From: Desulfobacterales bacterium
Lineage (GTDB): Bacteria; Desulfobacterota; Desulfobacteria; Desulfobacterales; Desulfobacteraceae
DNA: 12,695 nt
Direction: 5' to 3'
Assembly (NCBI GenBank): GCA_022361135.1
Contig: JAKSBM010000332.1
Span: 1 to 12,695, forward strand
The position numbers and the translations under genes are program-made. Below the pieces are notes generated by a model. That model saw only the letters and a program-made list of their open reading frames with translations. It made no database searches and was not told where the DNA came from. Positions 1 to 6,882 of this stretch are shown one piece after another; position 1 is the stretch's first letter, and each line of letters opens with the position of its first letter.

Positions 1-477
1 AACATTGAAACCACCACCCGGTATTTTCTGGGGCTGCTCATCGGCACCAACATCAGTGTGGGATCGGTGATCAACTACGCCCTCATGGCCGAGGATTACG
101 CCACCATCAAAGCCAAGGCCCAAAAGGAGGCCAAACGCCTGGCCTGCTTTGTGAAAAAAATGGAAGGGGCCCCGGGCAAAGTCCAGGATGGAATCAAATC
201 GGCCAAGTCCGGAGCAGCCAAGGCCAAGCAGGTGGCCTCGGACATGAAAAAGGATGCCAAGGGCACCCTTAAAAAAGAAGGGAAAGCCGCAGTCGGCGCC
301 GTCAAGGACAGTTTGGCCAAGGGCAAGGTTCCAGAAATGCCCGGAGGTATGGATATGTCCTGCGATTCCGACGATGGGGATGATTTTGAAATGCCGGAGA
401 AATATTCCGACTACATCAATTTCGCCAAGGGGGTGGACCATGCCCTGGCCCTCTATTTTTCCATGATGGGAGATTGA
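1..477 (+). CDS. Unrecognised Ala/Lys-rich protein, 3' part only
   Basis: The frame is open from the first base of the window to a TGA at 475-477, giving 158 visible residues. The true start lies to the left. A GTG at 58 could serve as a start, but the frame upstream of it reads as normal protein (NIETTTRYFLGLLIGTN), so I treat the gene as truncated by the window edge. Three parts can be seen. First comes a moderately hydrophobic stretch at visible residues 8-30. Next, at about 39-105, is a long low-complexity stretch rich in Ala, Lys and Gly, with repeated KSAKSG / KAKQVA / KKDAKG / KAAVGAVKD-like units, probably an amphipathic helix resembling LEA-type or DNA/lipid-binding helices. Last is an acidic segment (CDSDDGDDFEMPE) before a short hydrophobic C-terminus. 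I do not recognise a family. The gene converges with the flavin oxidoreductase and probably ends at the hairpin at 494-520. Confidence 0.75.
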   Translation, partial: NIETTTRYFLGLLIGTNISVGSVINYALMAEDYATIKAKAQKEAKRLACFVKKMEGAPGKVQDGIKSAKSGAAKAKQVASDMKKDAKGTLKKEGKAAVGAVKDSLAKGKVPEMPGGMDMSCDSDDGDDFEMPEKYSDYINFAKGVDHALALYFSMMGD

Positions 478-493
478 TTTCCAGTATTGTCAA

Positions 494-520
494 ACGGGCC
501 TGGGCACCCCCCAGGCCCGT
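494..520. terminator. Hairpin between convergent genes
   Basis: A perfect 11-bp inverted repeat (ACGGGCCTGGG at 494-504, CCCAGGCCCGT at 510-520) closes a 5-base loop. It lies 16 bases after the stop of the left-edge gene and 3 bases past the stop of the convergent flavin oxidoreductase. It is well placed to terminate transcription from both sides. Neither flank has a clear T-tract, so intrinsic termination is inferred from position and stem strength only. Confidence 0.55.
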
Positions 521-523
521 CAG

Positions 524-2500
524 CTATCCCACCACCCCAAAGGTGCATTCCGGTAGTTGTCGCATCAGGGCGTCGGACACACTGCCGAAGAAACGTCGCC
601 GCACCTTGGACAAGCCCCCCTGGCGCCCAATGACCAGACTGCCGAAATCCCCCTCCCGGACCTCCCGGATCAGAGCATCGGCCACACTGGCACCCCCGGA
701 ATTTCCAATGAGTTTCAACGGGGTGTCCGGATCCAGTTCCAGCTCTTCCATGATTTCCCGCCATTCCCGATCCAATCCGGGGGACGGCGTCCCCACATGG
801 ACAAAGGAAAAGGTGGAGTCCCCCCGACCATGCCAAAGGTGGCGGGCCACGCGGATCTGCATGAGGGTATAGGGGGAGAGGTCGCAGGGGACCAGCACCC
901 TCTGGACCCTGGGATGGGCCCCGCCCCGGAACACCACCACATGGCCGGGTAGGCGCAGGGCCGCCCCCCGTTTCCAATCCTCCTCCCCATTGTGGAAAAA
1001 GCAGACAAAGCCGAAATCCTCTTTCACATGGTCCAGGACAATGTCCCCGGGATCATCCACATCCTCCACAAAGACATTTTCTATTCGGCCCCGGCCCAGT
1101 TTTTTCTGGTAAAAGCCTTCGGCCCATTTGGCATAATCCCGGGCCGCCTCCATGAAGCCGGGTTCCTTTTTCACGTTGAGGAATAATTGTCGATCAAGGA
1201 TACCCTGGTGGATGGGGGCCCGTTTTTCCGCCTGCATGCGCAGCAATTTTAAATCAGACAGCGAATCGCTGACGATGAGGGTCCGGTAGCCGTTTCGCGA
1301 GGTGAACCGGGTCTCAAGGCGAATGCGATCCTGGACCACCTTGGGCCAGCGATCGCAAATCACGCTTTCCCCCAGGGCCACGTGGCGGAAACAGGTATTA
1401 CAATTCTTGCAACCGACAATTTTTTCTTTATTGACTCCCTTGACCAGCCATTGGGGGTCGGCCAGAAGGGGCCGGCCCAATCCGATGAAATCCGCCTCTT
1501 CCTTTGCCAATGTTTTCTCGGCCAATTGGGGGGAAATGATCCGGCCGGAGATGATCACGGGCACCTTGGTCCGTTGGCGAAGGTCATGGCAAAGGCTGCC
1601 CAAATATCCGGGCCGGGACAGGGATTTCACCACCTTGGGCGTGAACATGGACTGGTAGGAGCCCACGGTGGCGGAAAAATAATCAATCCCTGCCTGGGAA
1701 AGGGCATGGGAAAATTCAAATGCCCTTTCCGTGGTGACACCCCCCTCTACCTTTTCATCCAGGATCAGACGATATCCCAGGGGCATCGCCTCTGGAATCG
1801 CCTGTTTCACCGCTTCCACCACGGCCAATGGGAATGCCATGCGGGCCCGGGCATCACCGCCCCAGGGAGACTTTCTCCGATTGGTCAACCCCGAGAGGAA
1901 CTGGGCCAGGAGATATCCGGTGGCACCGTGGAGCTCCACGGCATCGAAGCCGGCGTCCACGGCCCTGCGGGCTGCCCGGGCATACTGGGAAATAACCATG
2001 GAGATATCGCTTTCATCCATCTCATGGGTCCAGCCTGCGGTCATCTTGGCCAGGTGGGCCGTGAGTGCAAACCGATCGATAAAGGGAAAACTTTCCATGA
2101 AATTCTTCAAGGTGGGGACGTTGTGAAAGGCCTCCCCGGAGCTCATGGCCGAAGGCAGCATGGGGGTATCGCAAATGGCGTATCGTCCCCCATGGTTCAA
2201 TTGGAGGCAGGCCAGGCTCCCATTGTCCCGGATCACCCGGGCCAGCTTGGCCAATTCTCCCACCTGGGCGGCGGAATCCAGGATCAGACTCCGCTCCGAT
2301 GTCCGACCGTCTCCATGGATGGCCACATTGGGCACCACCACCATGGCCGCACCGGACCGGGCCAAACGCCGGTAATGGGCCAACATCAAAGGAGAGACCC
2401 GACCATCCGGCAGGGCATAGCCCGTGAATACAGGCAGGGCAACCACGCGATTTTTCAGGGTCAATGTGCCAATGCGACCCGGATCCAACAATTTTTTCAT
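524..2500 (-). CDS. Old Yellow Enzyme-family oxidoreductase fused to C-terminal universal-stress-protein domains
   Basis: This 658-residue protein begins with an FMN-binding TIM barrel of the NADH:flavin oxidoreductase/OYE family (about 1-355). Visible hallmarks are MKKLLDPGRIGTLTLKNRVV, QLNHGGRY (100-107) and the active-site block HGATGYLLAQFLSGLTNRR (191-209). A C-x2-C-x2-C-x11-C set (C364, C367, C370, C382) matches the 4Fe-4S site of the trimethylamine dehydrogenase/2,4-dienoyl-CoA reductase subgroup. Those relatives continue into FAD- and NAD-binding domains. Here the C-terminus is instead a UspA-like domain (about 530-658: RVLVPCDLSP, then GRQGG-x9-GS near the end, close to the Usp ATP-binding pattern). 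It is preceded by a degenerate Usp-like unit (about 405-525). The start at 2500 was chosen because it gives the canonical family N-terminus and follows GGGGAAGGA. An in-frame ATG at 2602 adds 34 residues unlike the family. The substrate is unknown, and electrons must come from a separate donor. Confidence 0.9.
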   Translation of the reverse strand: MKKLLDPGRIGTLTLKNRVVALPVFTGYALPDGRVSPLMLAHYRRLARSGAAMVVVPNVAIHGDGRTSERSLILDSAAQVGELAKLARVIRDNGSLACLQLNHGGRYAICDTPMLPSAMSSGEAFHNVPTLKNFMESFPFIDRFALTAHLAKMTAGWTHEMDESDISMVISQYARAARRAVDAGFDAVELHGATGYLLAQFLSGLTNRRKSPWGGDARARMAFPLAVVEAVKQAIPEAMPLGYRLILDEKVEGGVTTERAFEFSHALSQAGIDYFSATVGSYQSMFTPKVVKSLSRPGYLGSLCHDLRQRTKVPVIISGRIISPQLAEKTLAKEEADFIGLGRPLLADPQWLVKGVNKEKIVGCKNCNTCFRHVALGESVICDRWPKVVQDRIRLETRFTSRNGYRTLIVSDSLSDLKLLRMQAEKRAPIHQGILDRQLFLNVKKEPGFMEAARDYAKWAEGFYQKKLGRGRIENVFVEDVDDPGDIVLDHVKEDFGFVCFFHNGEEDWKRGAALRLPGHVVVFRGGAHPRVQRVLVPCDLSPYTLMQIRVARHLWHGRGDSTFSFVHVGTPSPGLDREWREIMEELELDPDTPLKLIGNSGGASVADALIREVREGDFGSLVIGRQGGLSKVRRRFFGSVSDALMRQLPECTFGVVG

Positions 2501-2762
2501 ATTCCTTCCCCGGGGTTCCCGAAGCCATGATCCCTCACCATGTATAATAATGACGATCATCCTTTGGCGCATATTCCGACATTCAATCCCCCCATTTTTC
2601 AAGCCATGGGCGGAAGCGCCGGAAGACTTCGGCCGATACGGGAAACCTCCTATGGCGGTCCAAATCTGGTTAAGAATACTATGATTTCCCCATGAATCTC
2701 AAATCCCAATTCAACGAACAATCCATTCCGCGCAAAATAAAATCAAGCAAAAGTGTTACATT

Positions 2763-2790
2763 TTTTACTCATATTTTCCTTTGATAAAAT
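2763..2790 (+). promoter_or_regulatory. Candidate promoter for the chemoreceptor
   Basis: TTTTAC (2763-2768) and TAAAAT (2785-2790) are separated by 16 bases in the most AT-rich part of the region. Transcription from here would give a leader of roughly 160 bases. The match to the sigma-70 consensus is moderate at -10 and weak at -35. The TTGACA immediately downstream at 2791 is an alternative -35. No flagellar-sigma-type promoter is evident. Confidence 0.25.
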
Positions 2791-2828
2791 TTGACAAGGT
2801 CGGTGAAAAGTGGCATCTATCCGCAGTT

Positions 2829-2914
2829 GAATGGATTTTTCCATTCCTATCCCCAAATGTTTCACGAGATGAATTTGCCCGGGTTGAAACACGCAATTAT
2901 CGTGAAATACCCGG
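2829..2914 (+). promoter_or_regulatory. Foldable 5' leader of the chemoreceptor mRNA
   Basis: Several inverted repeats sit in the untranslated leader. GAATGG (2829-2834) pairs with CCATTC (2841-2846) over a 6-base loop. CCGGGT (2879-2884) pairs with ACCCGG (2909-2914), enclosing CACG (2890-2893) paired with CGTG (2901-2904). Upstream, TGTTTCA (2858-2864) is complementary to TGAAACA (2885-2891), and TTTCACG (2860-2866) is complementary to CGTGAAA (2901-2907). The last two pairings exclude each other. This resembles a switchable leader, but I do not recognise a known riboswitch class. Confidence 0.3.
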
Positions 2915-2955
2915 ATAATCCCACCCCGCCAACACCATTACAAACGGAGACCCTT

Positions 2956-4917
2956 ATGTTGAAACTGAAAAAACTGAACAATCTTGGGATATCGTATAAA
3001 CTTGGTCTGGCCATCGGCCTCATGGGCATCATTATGATCGGACTGATCTTTTATTTCAGCCAACTTCTCACCACCACCCGCCAGGCGTTCCAGGAGGTCC
3101 GCCAAACGGAATCCGCCCTGGAAATCCACGCCATGACCGTGGCCAACCAGATGCTCCAATGCCGGCGGGCTGAGAAAAATTTCCTTTTGAACCCGGATAT
3201 GGCCCACCACCGGACCCTGGTCCAGCATGTGGACGCCATGTCCCGGGAAGTGCTGGCCATGGAAAAGGTCGCCCAACGGGCCAACCTGACCGAAGCGGCT
3301 GAAACCGCCCGGGAGTTGCTCCAGGGCGCCGACCAATATAAAGAAGGGTTCCAGCGCATCGCCGAGGCCTGGGAAACCATGGGCCTGGACCACGAAAGCG
3401 GCCTCCAGGGGACCTTTAGGCGGGAGGTCCATGCCCTGGAAAAACTGATGAAGGAAAAACTCCCCGACCTCATGGCCGCGGTGCTGACCATACGCCGCCA
3501 CGAAAAGGACTATCTCCTGCGACGCACCCCCAAATACATCAAAAAGACCCGCAAAGCCCTGGACGATCTGGTGGCTGCAACCCAAGCCCGGTCCGAAGAC
3601 GATGCCCTGAACCGGGCAGTCAAAGAACAGGTTGAGAAATATCGCGTGGCCTTTGACACCCTGGTCAAGGAAGACCAGTCCATCGGTCAAATTCAGGAAG
3701 GCATTCGTCGGACCGCCCGGGACATCGAGCCCAAGGTGGAAAAACTGGCCCAGCTCTCCAGGGAAACCGCCGAAGCCCGACTGGACCAGGTAGAAGCCCA
3801 ATCCCAACGCAATGGTCGCATTGCCATTGGCTTTGGCGTCATGGCCGTTGGCCTGGGCCTGTGCCTGGCCCTGCTCATCACCCGGAAAATAACCAAACTC
3901 ATTTCAAGAATCATGACCCTGGCACAGGACATTGCCCAGGGGGATCTCACCCAAAAACTGGATATCCCCCAAACCGACGAATTGGGTTACCTTTCCCGTG
4001 CCATGGATCAGATGAGCAGGGACCTGCGCGCCATGTTCCTGGAAATCAACCAGGGCATCCAGACCCTGACCGGATCGGCCACGGAATTGTCTGCCATCTC
4101 CGAACAGATGAACGGCAACTCCGCCCAGACTTCGGAAAATACCCGGAATGTGGCTGCGGCATCGGAACAGGTGGCCGCCAGCATTACCCAGGTGGCCGCC
4201 GCCACCGAACAGAGCACCACCAATGTCCAGATGGTTGCCTCGGCCACCGAGGAGATGACCGCCACCATCAAGGAAATCTCCCAGGCCACCCACAAAAGTT
4301 CCGACATCACCACCCAGGCAGTGGACACGGCAAGCATGGTTGCGGAAAAGGTCAACAGACTGAGCAGCTCGGCCCAGGAAATCTCCAAGGTCACGGACAC
4401 CATTGCCGACATTTCGGCCCGGACCAACCTCCTGGCCCTGAATGCCACCATTGAAGCAGCCCGGGCCGGACAGGCCGGCAAGGGATTTGCCGTGGTGGCT
4501 GCGGAAATCAAGGACCTGGCCGAGCAGACCGCCAATGCCACCGAGGACATTAGCCACCGCATCACCGATGTCCAATCCGTGAGTTCGGAATCCATCCAGG
4601 CCATCCAGGACATCGTCGGTGTCATCAACACCATCAATGACAATGTCACCGGCATTGCCTCGGCCATAGAACAACAATCGGCCACCACCCTTGAAATCAC
4701 CGACAACATCAACCAGACCGCCGCCGGCATCCAGGAAGTCAACACCTCTGCGGTCCAAGCCGACCAGGCCACGGAAGAAGTCAACCGGGACATGGGCCTG
4801 ATCAGTGAAGCCACCGATGAAATCCACCAGGGCAGCGGCCAGATCAAGGCCAGTGCTTCGGAACTCTCCCGCCTGGCCGAAGAGCTGAACCAGATGACCA
4901 CCCGGTTCAAGCTCTGA
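2956..4917 (+). CDS. Methyl-accepting chemotaxis protein with an HBM-like periplasmic sensor
   Basis: A 653-residue transmembrane chemoreceptor. It senses a periplasmic ligand and controls CheA kinase through CheW at the inner membrane. The order is: TM helix 1 (about 16-37), an all-helical periplasmic domain (about 40-285), TM helix 2 (about 287-308), HAMP (about 309-361) and the cytoplasmic signalling coiled coil. The highly conserved hairpin tip lies at about 486-515 ([20 protein letters not shown], then GKGFAVVA). The sensor carries two matching motifs, RRAEKNFLL (70-78) and RRHEKDYLL (180-188), in two similar helical halves. This duplication is typical of helical bimodular (HBM) sensors, some of which bind organic acids. 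No CheR-binding pentapeptide is present at the C-terminus (it ends TTRFKL). ATG 2956 was chosen because GGAGA precedes it and TM1 starts properly. The frame stays open back to a TTG at 2791, but that extension does not look like receptor sequence. No chemotaxis partners are nearby, so it is an orphan receptor. Confidence 0.93.
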   Translation: MLKLKKLNNLGISYKLGLAIGLMGIIMIGLIFYFSQLLTTTRQAFQEVRQTESALEIHAMTVANQMLQCRRAEKNFLLNPDMAHHRTLVQHVDAMSREVLAMEKVAQRANLTEAAETARELLQGADQYKEGFQRIAEAWETMGLDHESGLQGTFRREVHALEKLMKEKLPDLMAAVLTIRRHEKDYLLRRTPKYIKKTRKALDDLVAATQARSEDDALNRAVKEQVEKYRVAFDTLVKEDQSIGQIQEGIRRTARDIEPKVEKLAQLSRETAEARLDQVEAQSQRNGRIAIGFGVMAVGLGLCLALLITRKITKLISRIMTLAQDIAQGDLTQKLDIPQTDELGYLSRAMDQMSRDLRAMFLEINQGIQTLTGSATELSAISEQMNGNSAQTSENTRNVAAASEQVAASITQVAAATEQSTTNVQMVASATEEMTATIKEISQATHKSSDITTQAVDTASMVAEKVNRLSSSAQEISKVTDTIADISARTNLLALNATIEAARAGQAGKGFAVVAAEIKDLAEQTANATEDISHRITDVQSVSSESIQAIQDIVGVINTINDNVTGIASAIEQQSATTLEITDNINQTAAGIQEVNTSAVQADQATEEVNRDMGLISEATDEIHQGSGQIKASASELSRLAEELNQMTTRFKL

Positions 4918-4947
4918 TCATTACCCAAATAACCGACAATGAAAAAC

Positions 4948-4982
4948 TGCCCCGGCCAAGGGATCTTCCCATGGCCGGGGCA
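4948..4982. terminator. Strong hairpin downstream of the chemoreceptor
   Basis: An 11-bp perfect stem (TGCCCCGGCCA at 4948-4958 with TGGCCGGGGCA at 4972-4982) continues, after an A-A mismatch, into GGGA/TCCC around a 3-base loop. It lies 30 bases after the chemoreceptor stop. On the + strand no T-tract follows, so it may slow polymerase or protect the 3' end rather than terminate alone. The A-rich flank at 4942-4946 would give a T-tract on the - strand. Confidence 0.5.
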
Positions 4983-4994
4983 ACCAAATCACCC

Positions 4995-5027
4995 GGCCGG
5001 TCCACTTAAACCCCGGACCGGCCTTTT
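4995..5027 (+). terminator. Intrinsic terminator after the chemoreceptor
   Basis: GGCCGGTCC (4995-5003) pairs with GGACCGGCC (5015-5023) around an 11-base loop and is followed at once by TTTT (5024-5027). This is the conventional terminator form. It is the second of two tandem hairpins behind the chemoreceptor gene and the likelier release point. Confidence 0.8.
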
Positions 5028-5455
5028 CCCCCGCTTCCATCGGCCACCGTCGGCCCGGGAACCCTGCCCGCCATTACCCCGGGGCCCCATAGCACCATGC
5101 ATTCCAGCCCCCATGGACCTTGCCCGGGGTTGAATCCCCGAACCCCTGCTCCCCTCCCCGGAAGGGTTGGCCTTTTTGCCATTAAGATGGGCCTTCCCCC
5201 ATGAAGTGAACAAAGGCCCATTCAATTGAAACGTGATGTGAGAATCCCCACATTGCGACTCTTGAACAAGTACAAAACTCACCCAGATAACACCCAATCC
5301 CTATGGATCCTAGAATGAAACGCTTTTTGGATATGATCAAAACGGAGTAGTAAGACAAACCACTCCATTGTTTCAGAACGTATTTTTGAGAATGACTTAA
5401 AGTCAGAGCAGGAAAAGATCAGGACGTGGAAAAAAAAATAAAAGGTAGGATGAAA
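5028..5455. other. Intergenic region without a convincing gene
   Basis: About 430 bases lie between the chemoreceptor terminator and the terminator of the left-pointing operon. The left part (to about 5165) is very C/G-rich and the right part is AT-rich, so composition changes sharply. Open frames here are short, lack good ribosome-binding sites and look non-protein-like (Gly/Arg/Pro-rich). Small hairpins occur at 5125-5140 (CGGGG/CCCCG) and between GGAAGG at 5160-5165 and CCTTCC at 5192-5197. No tRNA or recognised RNA is evident. An unrecognised small RNA or degraded sequence cannot be excluded. Confidence 0.5.
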
Positions 5456-5510
5456 ACAAAAAAATCCCGATCCGAGGGGTGTGAGACCACACCTCCCGGA
5501 CCGGGATTTA
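5456..5510 (-). terminator. Intrinsic terminator at the end of the glp-pyk-gap block
   Basis: Read on the - strand, a long nearly continuous stem closes a 4-base loop around 5484-5487. Its arms lie at about 5463-5483 and 5488-5509, beginning AAATCCCG and ending CGGGATTT, with a few mismatches. The stem runs into seven consecutive T (the A run at 5458-5464 on the + strand). It begins 24 bases after the stop of the small cysteine-rich gene, so it probably ends the whole left-pointing transcription unit. Confidence 0.9.
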
Positions 5511-5533
5511 TATTATAAAATTCAGGGCACGAC

Positions 5534-5698
5534 CTAGGCGTGCTCGGTATCCTGAACCAATTCAGACTTGCAATGGGGGCAGTATAAGGCAGCCAGGTTC
5601 TTCTCGTCCATTATGGCGTCCACTTCCACTACTTTTACATAGGGTTCATTCTCAGGATTCTCACAATTCTCATTTTTGCAACAATACTTGATTTCCAT
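5534..5698 (-). CDS. Small cysteine-rich, zinc-ribbon-like protein (54 aa)
   Basis: ATG at 5698 to TAG at 5534-5536 encodes 54 residues. The ribosome-binding site is excellent: AAGGAG five bases before the ATG, with a second AAGGAG eight bases further upstream. The sequence begins MEIKYCCKNENCENP and ends CPHCKSELVQDTEHA. Cysteines C6, C7 and C12 near the N-terminus and the C40-P-H-C43 knuckle near the C-terminus look like the two halves of a zinc ribbon or small metal-binding fold. The middle is charged (VKVVEVDAIMDEKN). The real strong start, clean stop and terminator 24 bases downstream support a genuine gene despite its size. It is last in the block, 59 bases after gap, and may be cotranscribed with it or use the internal promoter candidate at 5721-5749. 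I know no function. A regulatory, chaperone or redox role would be speculation. Confidence 0.8.
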   Translation of the reverse strand: MEIKYCCKNENCENPENEPYVKVVEVDAIMDEKNLAALYCPHCKSELVQDTEHA

Positions 5699-5720
5699 GG
5701 CGACTCCTTAACTCCTTATC

Positions 5721-5749
5721 ATTTTAAAGAATGACAAAAACCAACGCAA
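5721..5749 (-). promoter_or_regulatory. Candidate internal promoter for the small cysteine-rich gene
   Basis: On the - strand TTGCGT (5749-5744) and TAAAAT (5726-5721) are separated by exactly 17 bases in the gap-to-small-gene spacer. The -10 matches five of six consensus bases and the -35 about three. Transcription would start near 5714, just before the ribosome-binding site, giving a very short leader. This would let the small gene be expressed apart from the operon. Confidence 0.35.
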
Positions 5750-5757
5750 ATATGGTT

Positions 5758-6762
5758 CTACATCATATTTCCGATTTTTGCCATCAAATCGATCATTCTA
5801 TGGGAATAACCACTCTCATTATCGTACCAGGAGAGTACTTTTACAAGCTTTCCTTTTACATCGGTGCAGGATCCGTCGACCACAGAGGAAAGTTCGGATC
5901 CGTTGAAATCAGAGGAAACCAGGGGAAGGTCGGTATATCCCAGAACCCCTTTCAAGGGGCCGTGGGCTGCATCTTCCAGGGCGGTATTCACATCCTTGGG
6001 GGTGAGACCTTCGGTGTTCACCTGCAGGGTCACGTCCACCAGGGAGACATTGGGGGTGGGCACACGAACGGCCATGCCGTTGAGCTTGCCTTCCAATTCC
6101 GGCAGGACCAGGGAAACGGCCCGGGCCGCACCCGTGGAGGTGGGAATCATGGACAGACCGGCAGCCCGGGCCCGTCTCAGATCCTTATGGGGGAAGTCCA
6201 GCAACCGCTGGTCGCCGGTGTAAGCATGGACCGTGGTCATCAGACCGCTTTCAATGCCGTATTTTTCCAGGATCACCTTGAGTACCGGTGCCAGGCAATT
6301 GGTGGTACAGGAGGCGTTGGAAATCACATTGTGGCGGGCCGGATCATAATCGGCATCGTTCACACCGCAGACAATGGTAATATCGGGATCGGGTGCAGGG
6401 GCGGAAATCACCACCTTTTTGGCACCGGCTTCCAGGTGTTTGGAGGCATTTTCCTTGTCCCGGAAGATACCGGTACACTCCGCCGCAATGTCCACGCCCA
6501 TGTCTGCCCAGGGCAGCTGGGCCGGATCTTTGATCCCAAAAACCTTAATTTCTTTTCCATCAATGACAATGCCGTCGTCGGTGTGGGAAATTTCATTGGG
6601 CAGATTCCCGTGAACGGAATCGTATTTCAACAAATGAGCAAGGGTTTTGGTGTCCATGAGGTCGTTGATGGCAACGACTTCGAGATCTTCCCGCCCCAGG
6701 GCGGCACGGAACATGACTCTGCCGATGCGACCGAAACCATTGATACCGATTTTTACACTCAT
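5758..6762 (-). CDS. gap: Glyceraldehyde-3-phosphate dehydrogenase, NAD-type
   Basis: A complete 334-residue GAPDH, the usual length. It oxidises and phosphorylates glyceraldehyde-3-phosphate to 1,3-bisphosphoglycerate in the cytoplasm (reversibly, so gluconeogenesis is possible too). Visible are the Rossmann N-terminus (KIGINGFGRIGR, 4-15), the catalytic block SNASCTTNCLAP with Cys152, the paired His179 (TTVHAYTGDQ), the phosphate-binding segment IPTSTGAARA (206-215) and the C-terminal WYDNESGYS (312-320). Asp34 after the second strand (AINDL) and the Pro191 loop (LLDFPHKDLRRARAA) match NAD-preferring glycolytic enzymes rather than NADP-dependent photosynthetic forms. The start is ATG 6762 with AAGGAG a short distance upstream. 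It follows pyk in the same direction after 120 bases, so it is either cotranscribed with the glp-pyk genes or has its own promoter in that AT-rich gap. Confidence 0.97.
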   Translation of the reverse strand: MSVKIGINGFGRIGRVMFRAALGREDLEVVAINDLMDTKTLAHLLKYDSVHGNLPNEISHTDDGIVIDGKEIKVFGIKDPAQLPWADMGVDIAAECTGIFRDKENASKHLEAGAKKVVISAPAPDPDITIVCGVNDADYDPARHNVISNASCTTNCLAPVLKVILEKYGIESGLMTTVHAYTGDQRLLDFPHKDLRRARAAGLSMIPTSTGAARAVSLVLPELEGKLNGMAVRVPTPNVSLVDVTLQVNTEGLTPKDVNTALEDAAHGPLKGVLGYTDLPLVSSDFNGSELSSVVDGSCTDVKGKLVKVLSWYDNESGYSHRMIDLMAKIGNMM

Positions 6763-6882
6763 GTCTCTCTCCTTACAAAAACTACAATAAATAAAAATAA
6801 CCTAAACGGCTTTTATTTTTCCGACGGGCCCATGGCCCATTCTAACACTAAGCCACTGTTCTTACTACTTTTTAAACAGTCA
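6763..6882. other. 120-base pyk-gap spacer
   Basis: This is the longest spacer in the left-pointing block. It is AT-rich near gap and contains a short GGGCC-ATG-GGCCC hairpin at about 6827-6839. A TAGAAT at 6844-6839 (- strand) could be a -10, but the -35 position 17 bases upstream (TAGTAA) is poor. A separate promoter or processing site for gap is possible but not demonstrated. Confidence 0.35.

Larger units (their letters stand above)
2501..2955. other. Divergent intergenic region upstream of the oxidoreductase and the chemoreceptor
   Basis: The 455 bases between the two divergent starts hold no convincing gene. The middle (about 2730-2800) is AT-rich and is the likely promoter zone. It includes TTTTAC at 2763-2768 and TAAAAT at 2785-2790 (16-base spacing) and a perfect TTGACA at 2791-2796 without a good -10 partner. 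The part nearest the chemoreceptor can fold (see the separate leader entry). On the - strand a TATTAT/TATACA-like AT stretch near 2540-2550 could be a -10 for the oxidoreductase, but I see no matching -35. Confidence 0.5.

Noticed and set aside
1382..2530. 382-residue open frame on the + strand
   Set aside because: It lies entirely antisense to the well-supported OYE domain, has Gly/His/Gln-rich non-protein-like composition and no ribosome-binding site.
2501..2602. Upstream ATG adding 34 residues to the OYE-Usp protein
   Set aside because: The extension is unlike OYE N-termini. The internal ATG at 2500 gives the canonical KLLDPGRIGTLTLKNR start and has a purine-rich site just before it.
2632..2639. 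GCCGATAC resembling a flagellar sigma-28 -10 box
   Set aside because: No TAAA-type -35 lies at the right distance upstream, and it is more than 300 bases from the chemoreceptor start.
2791..2955. TTG-initiated 55-residue extension of the chemoreceptor
   Set aside because: It has no ribosome-binding site and lacks signal-anchor character. It delays TM1, and it overlaps the foldable leader. ATG 2956 has GGAGA upstream.
2829..2955. c-di-GMP (GEMM) riboswitch before the chemoreceptor
   Set aside because: I looked for the conserved core elements but the leader does not contain them. Only generic hairpins remain.
5125..5140. tRNA T-arm-like CGGGG-TTGAAT-CCCCG
   Set aside because: The loop is six rather than seven bases, and no acceptor, D or anticodon arms can be found around it.
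4989..5297. 102-residue open frame on the - strand after the chemoreceptor
   Set aside because: It overlaps a terminator hairpin, turns into Gly/Arg-rich sequence over the C/G-rich stretch, and has no clear ribosome-binding site or recognisable fold.
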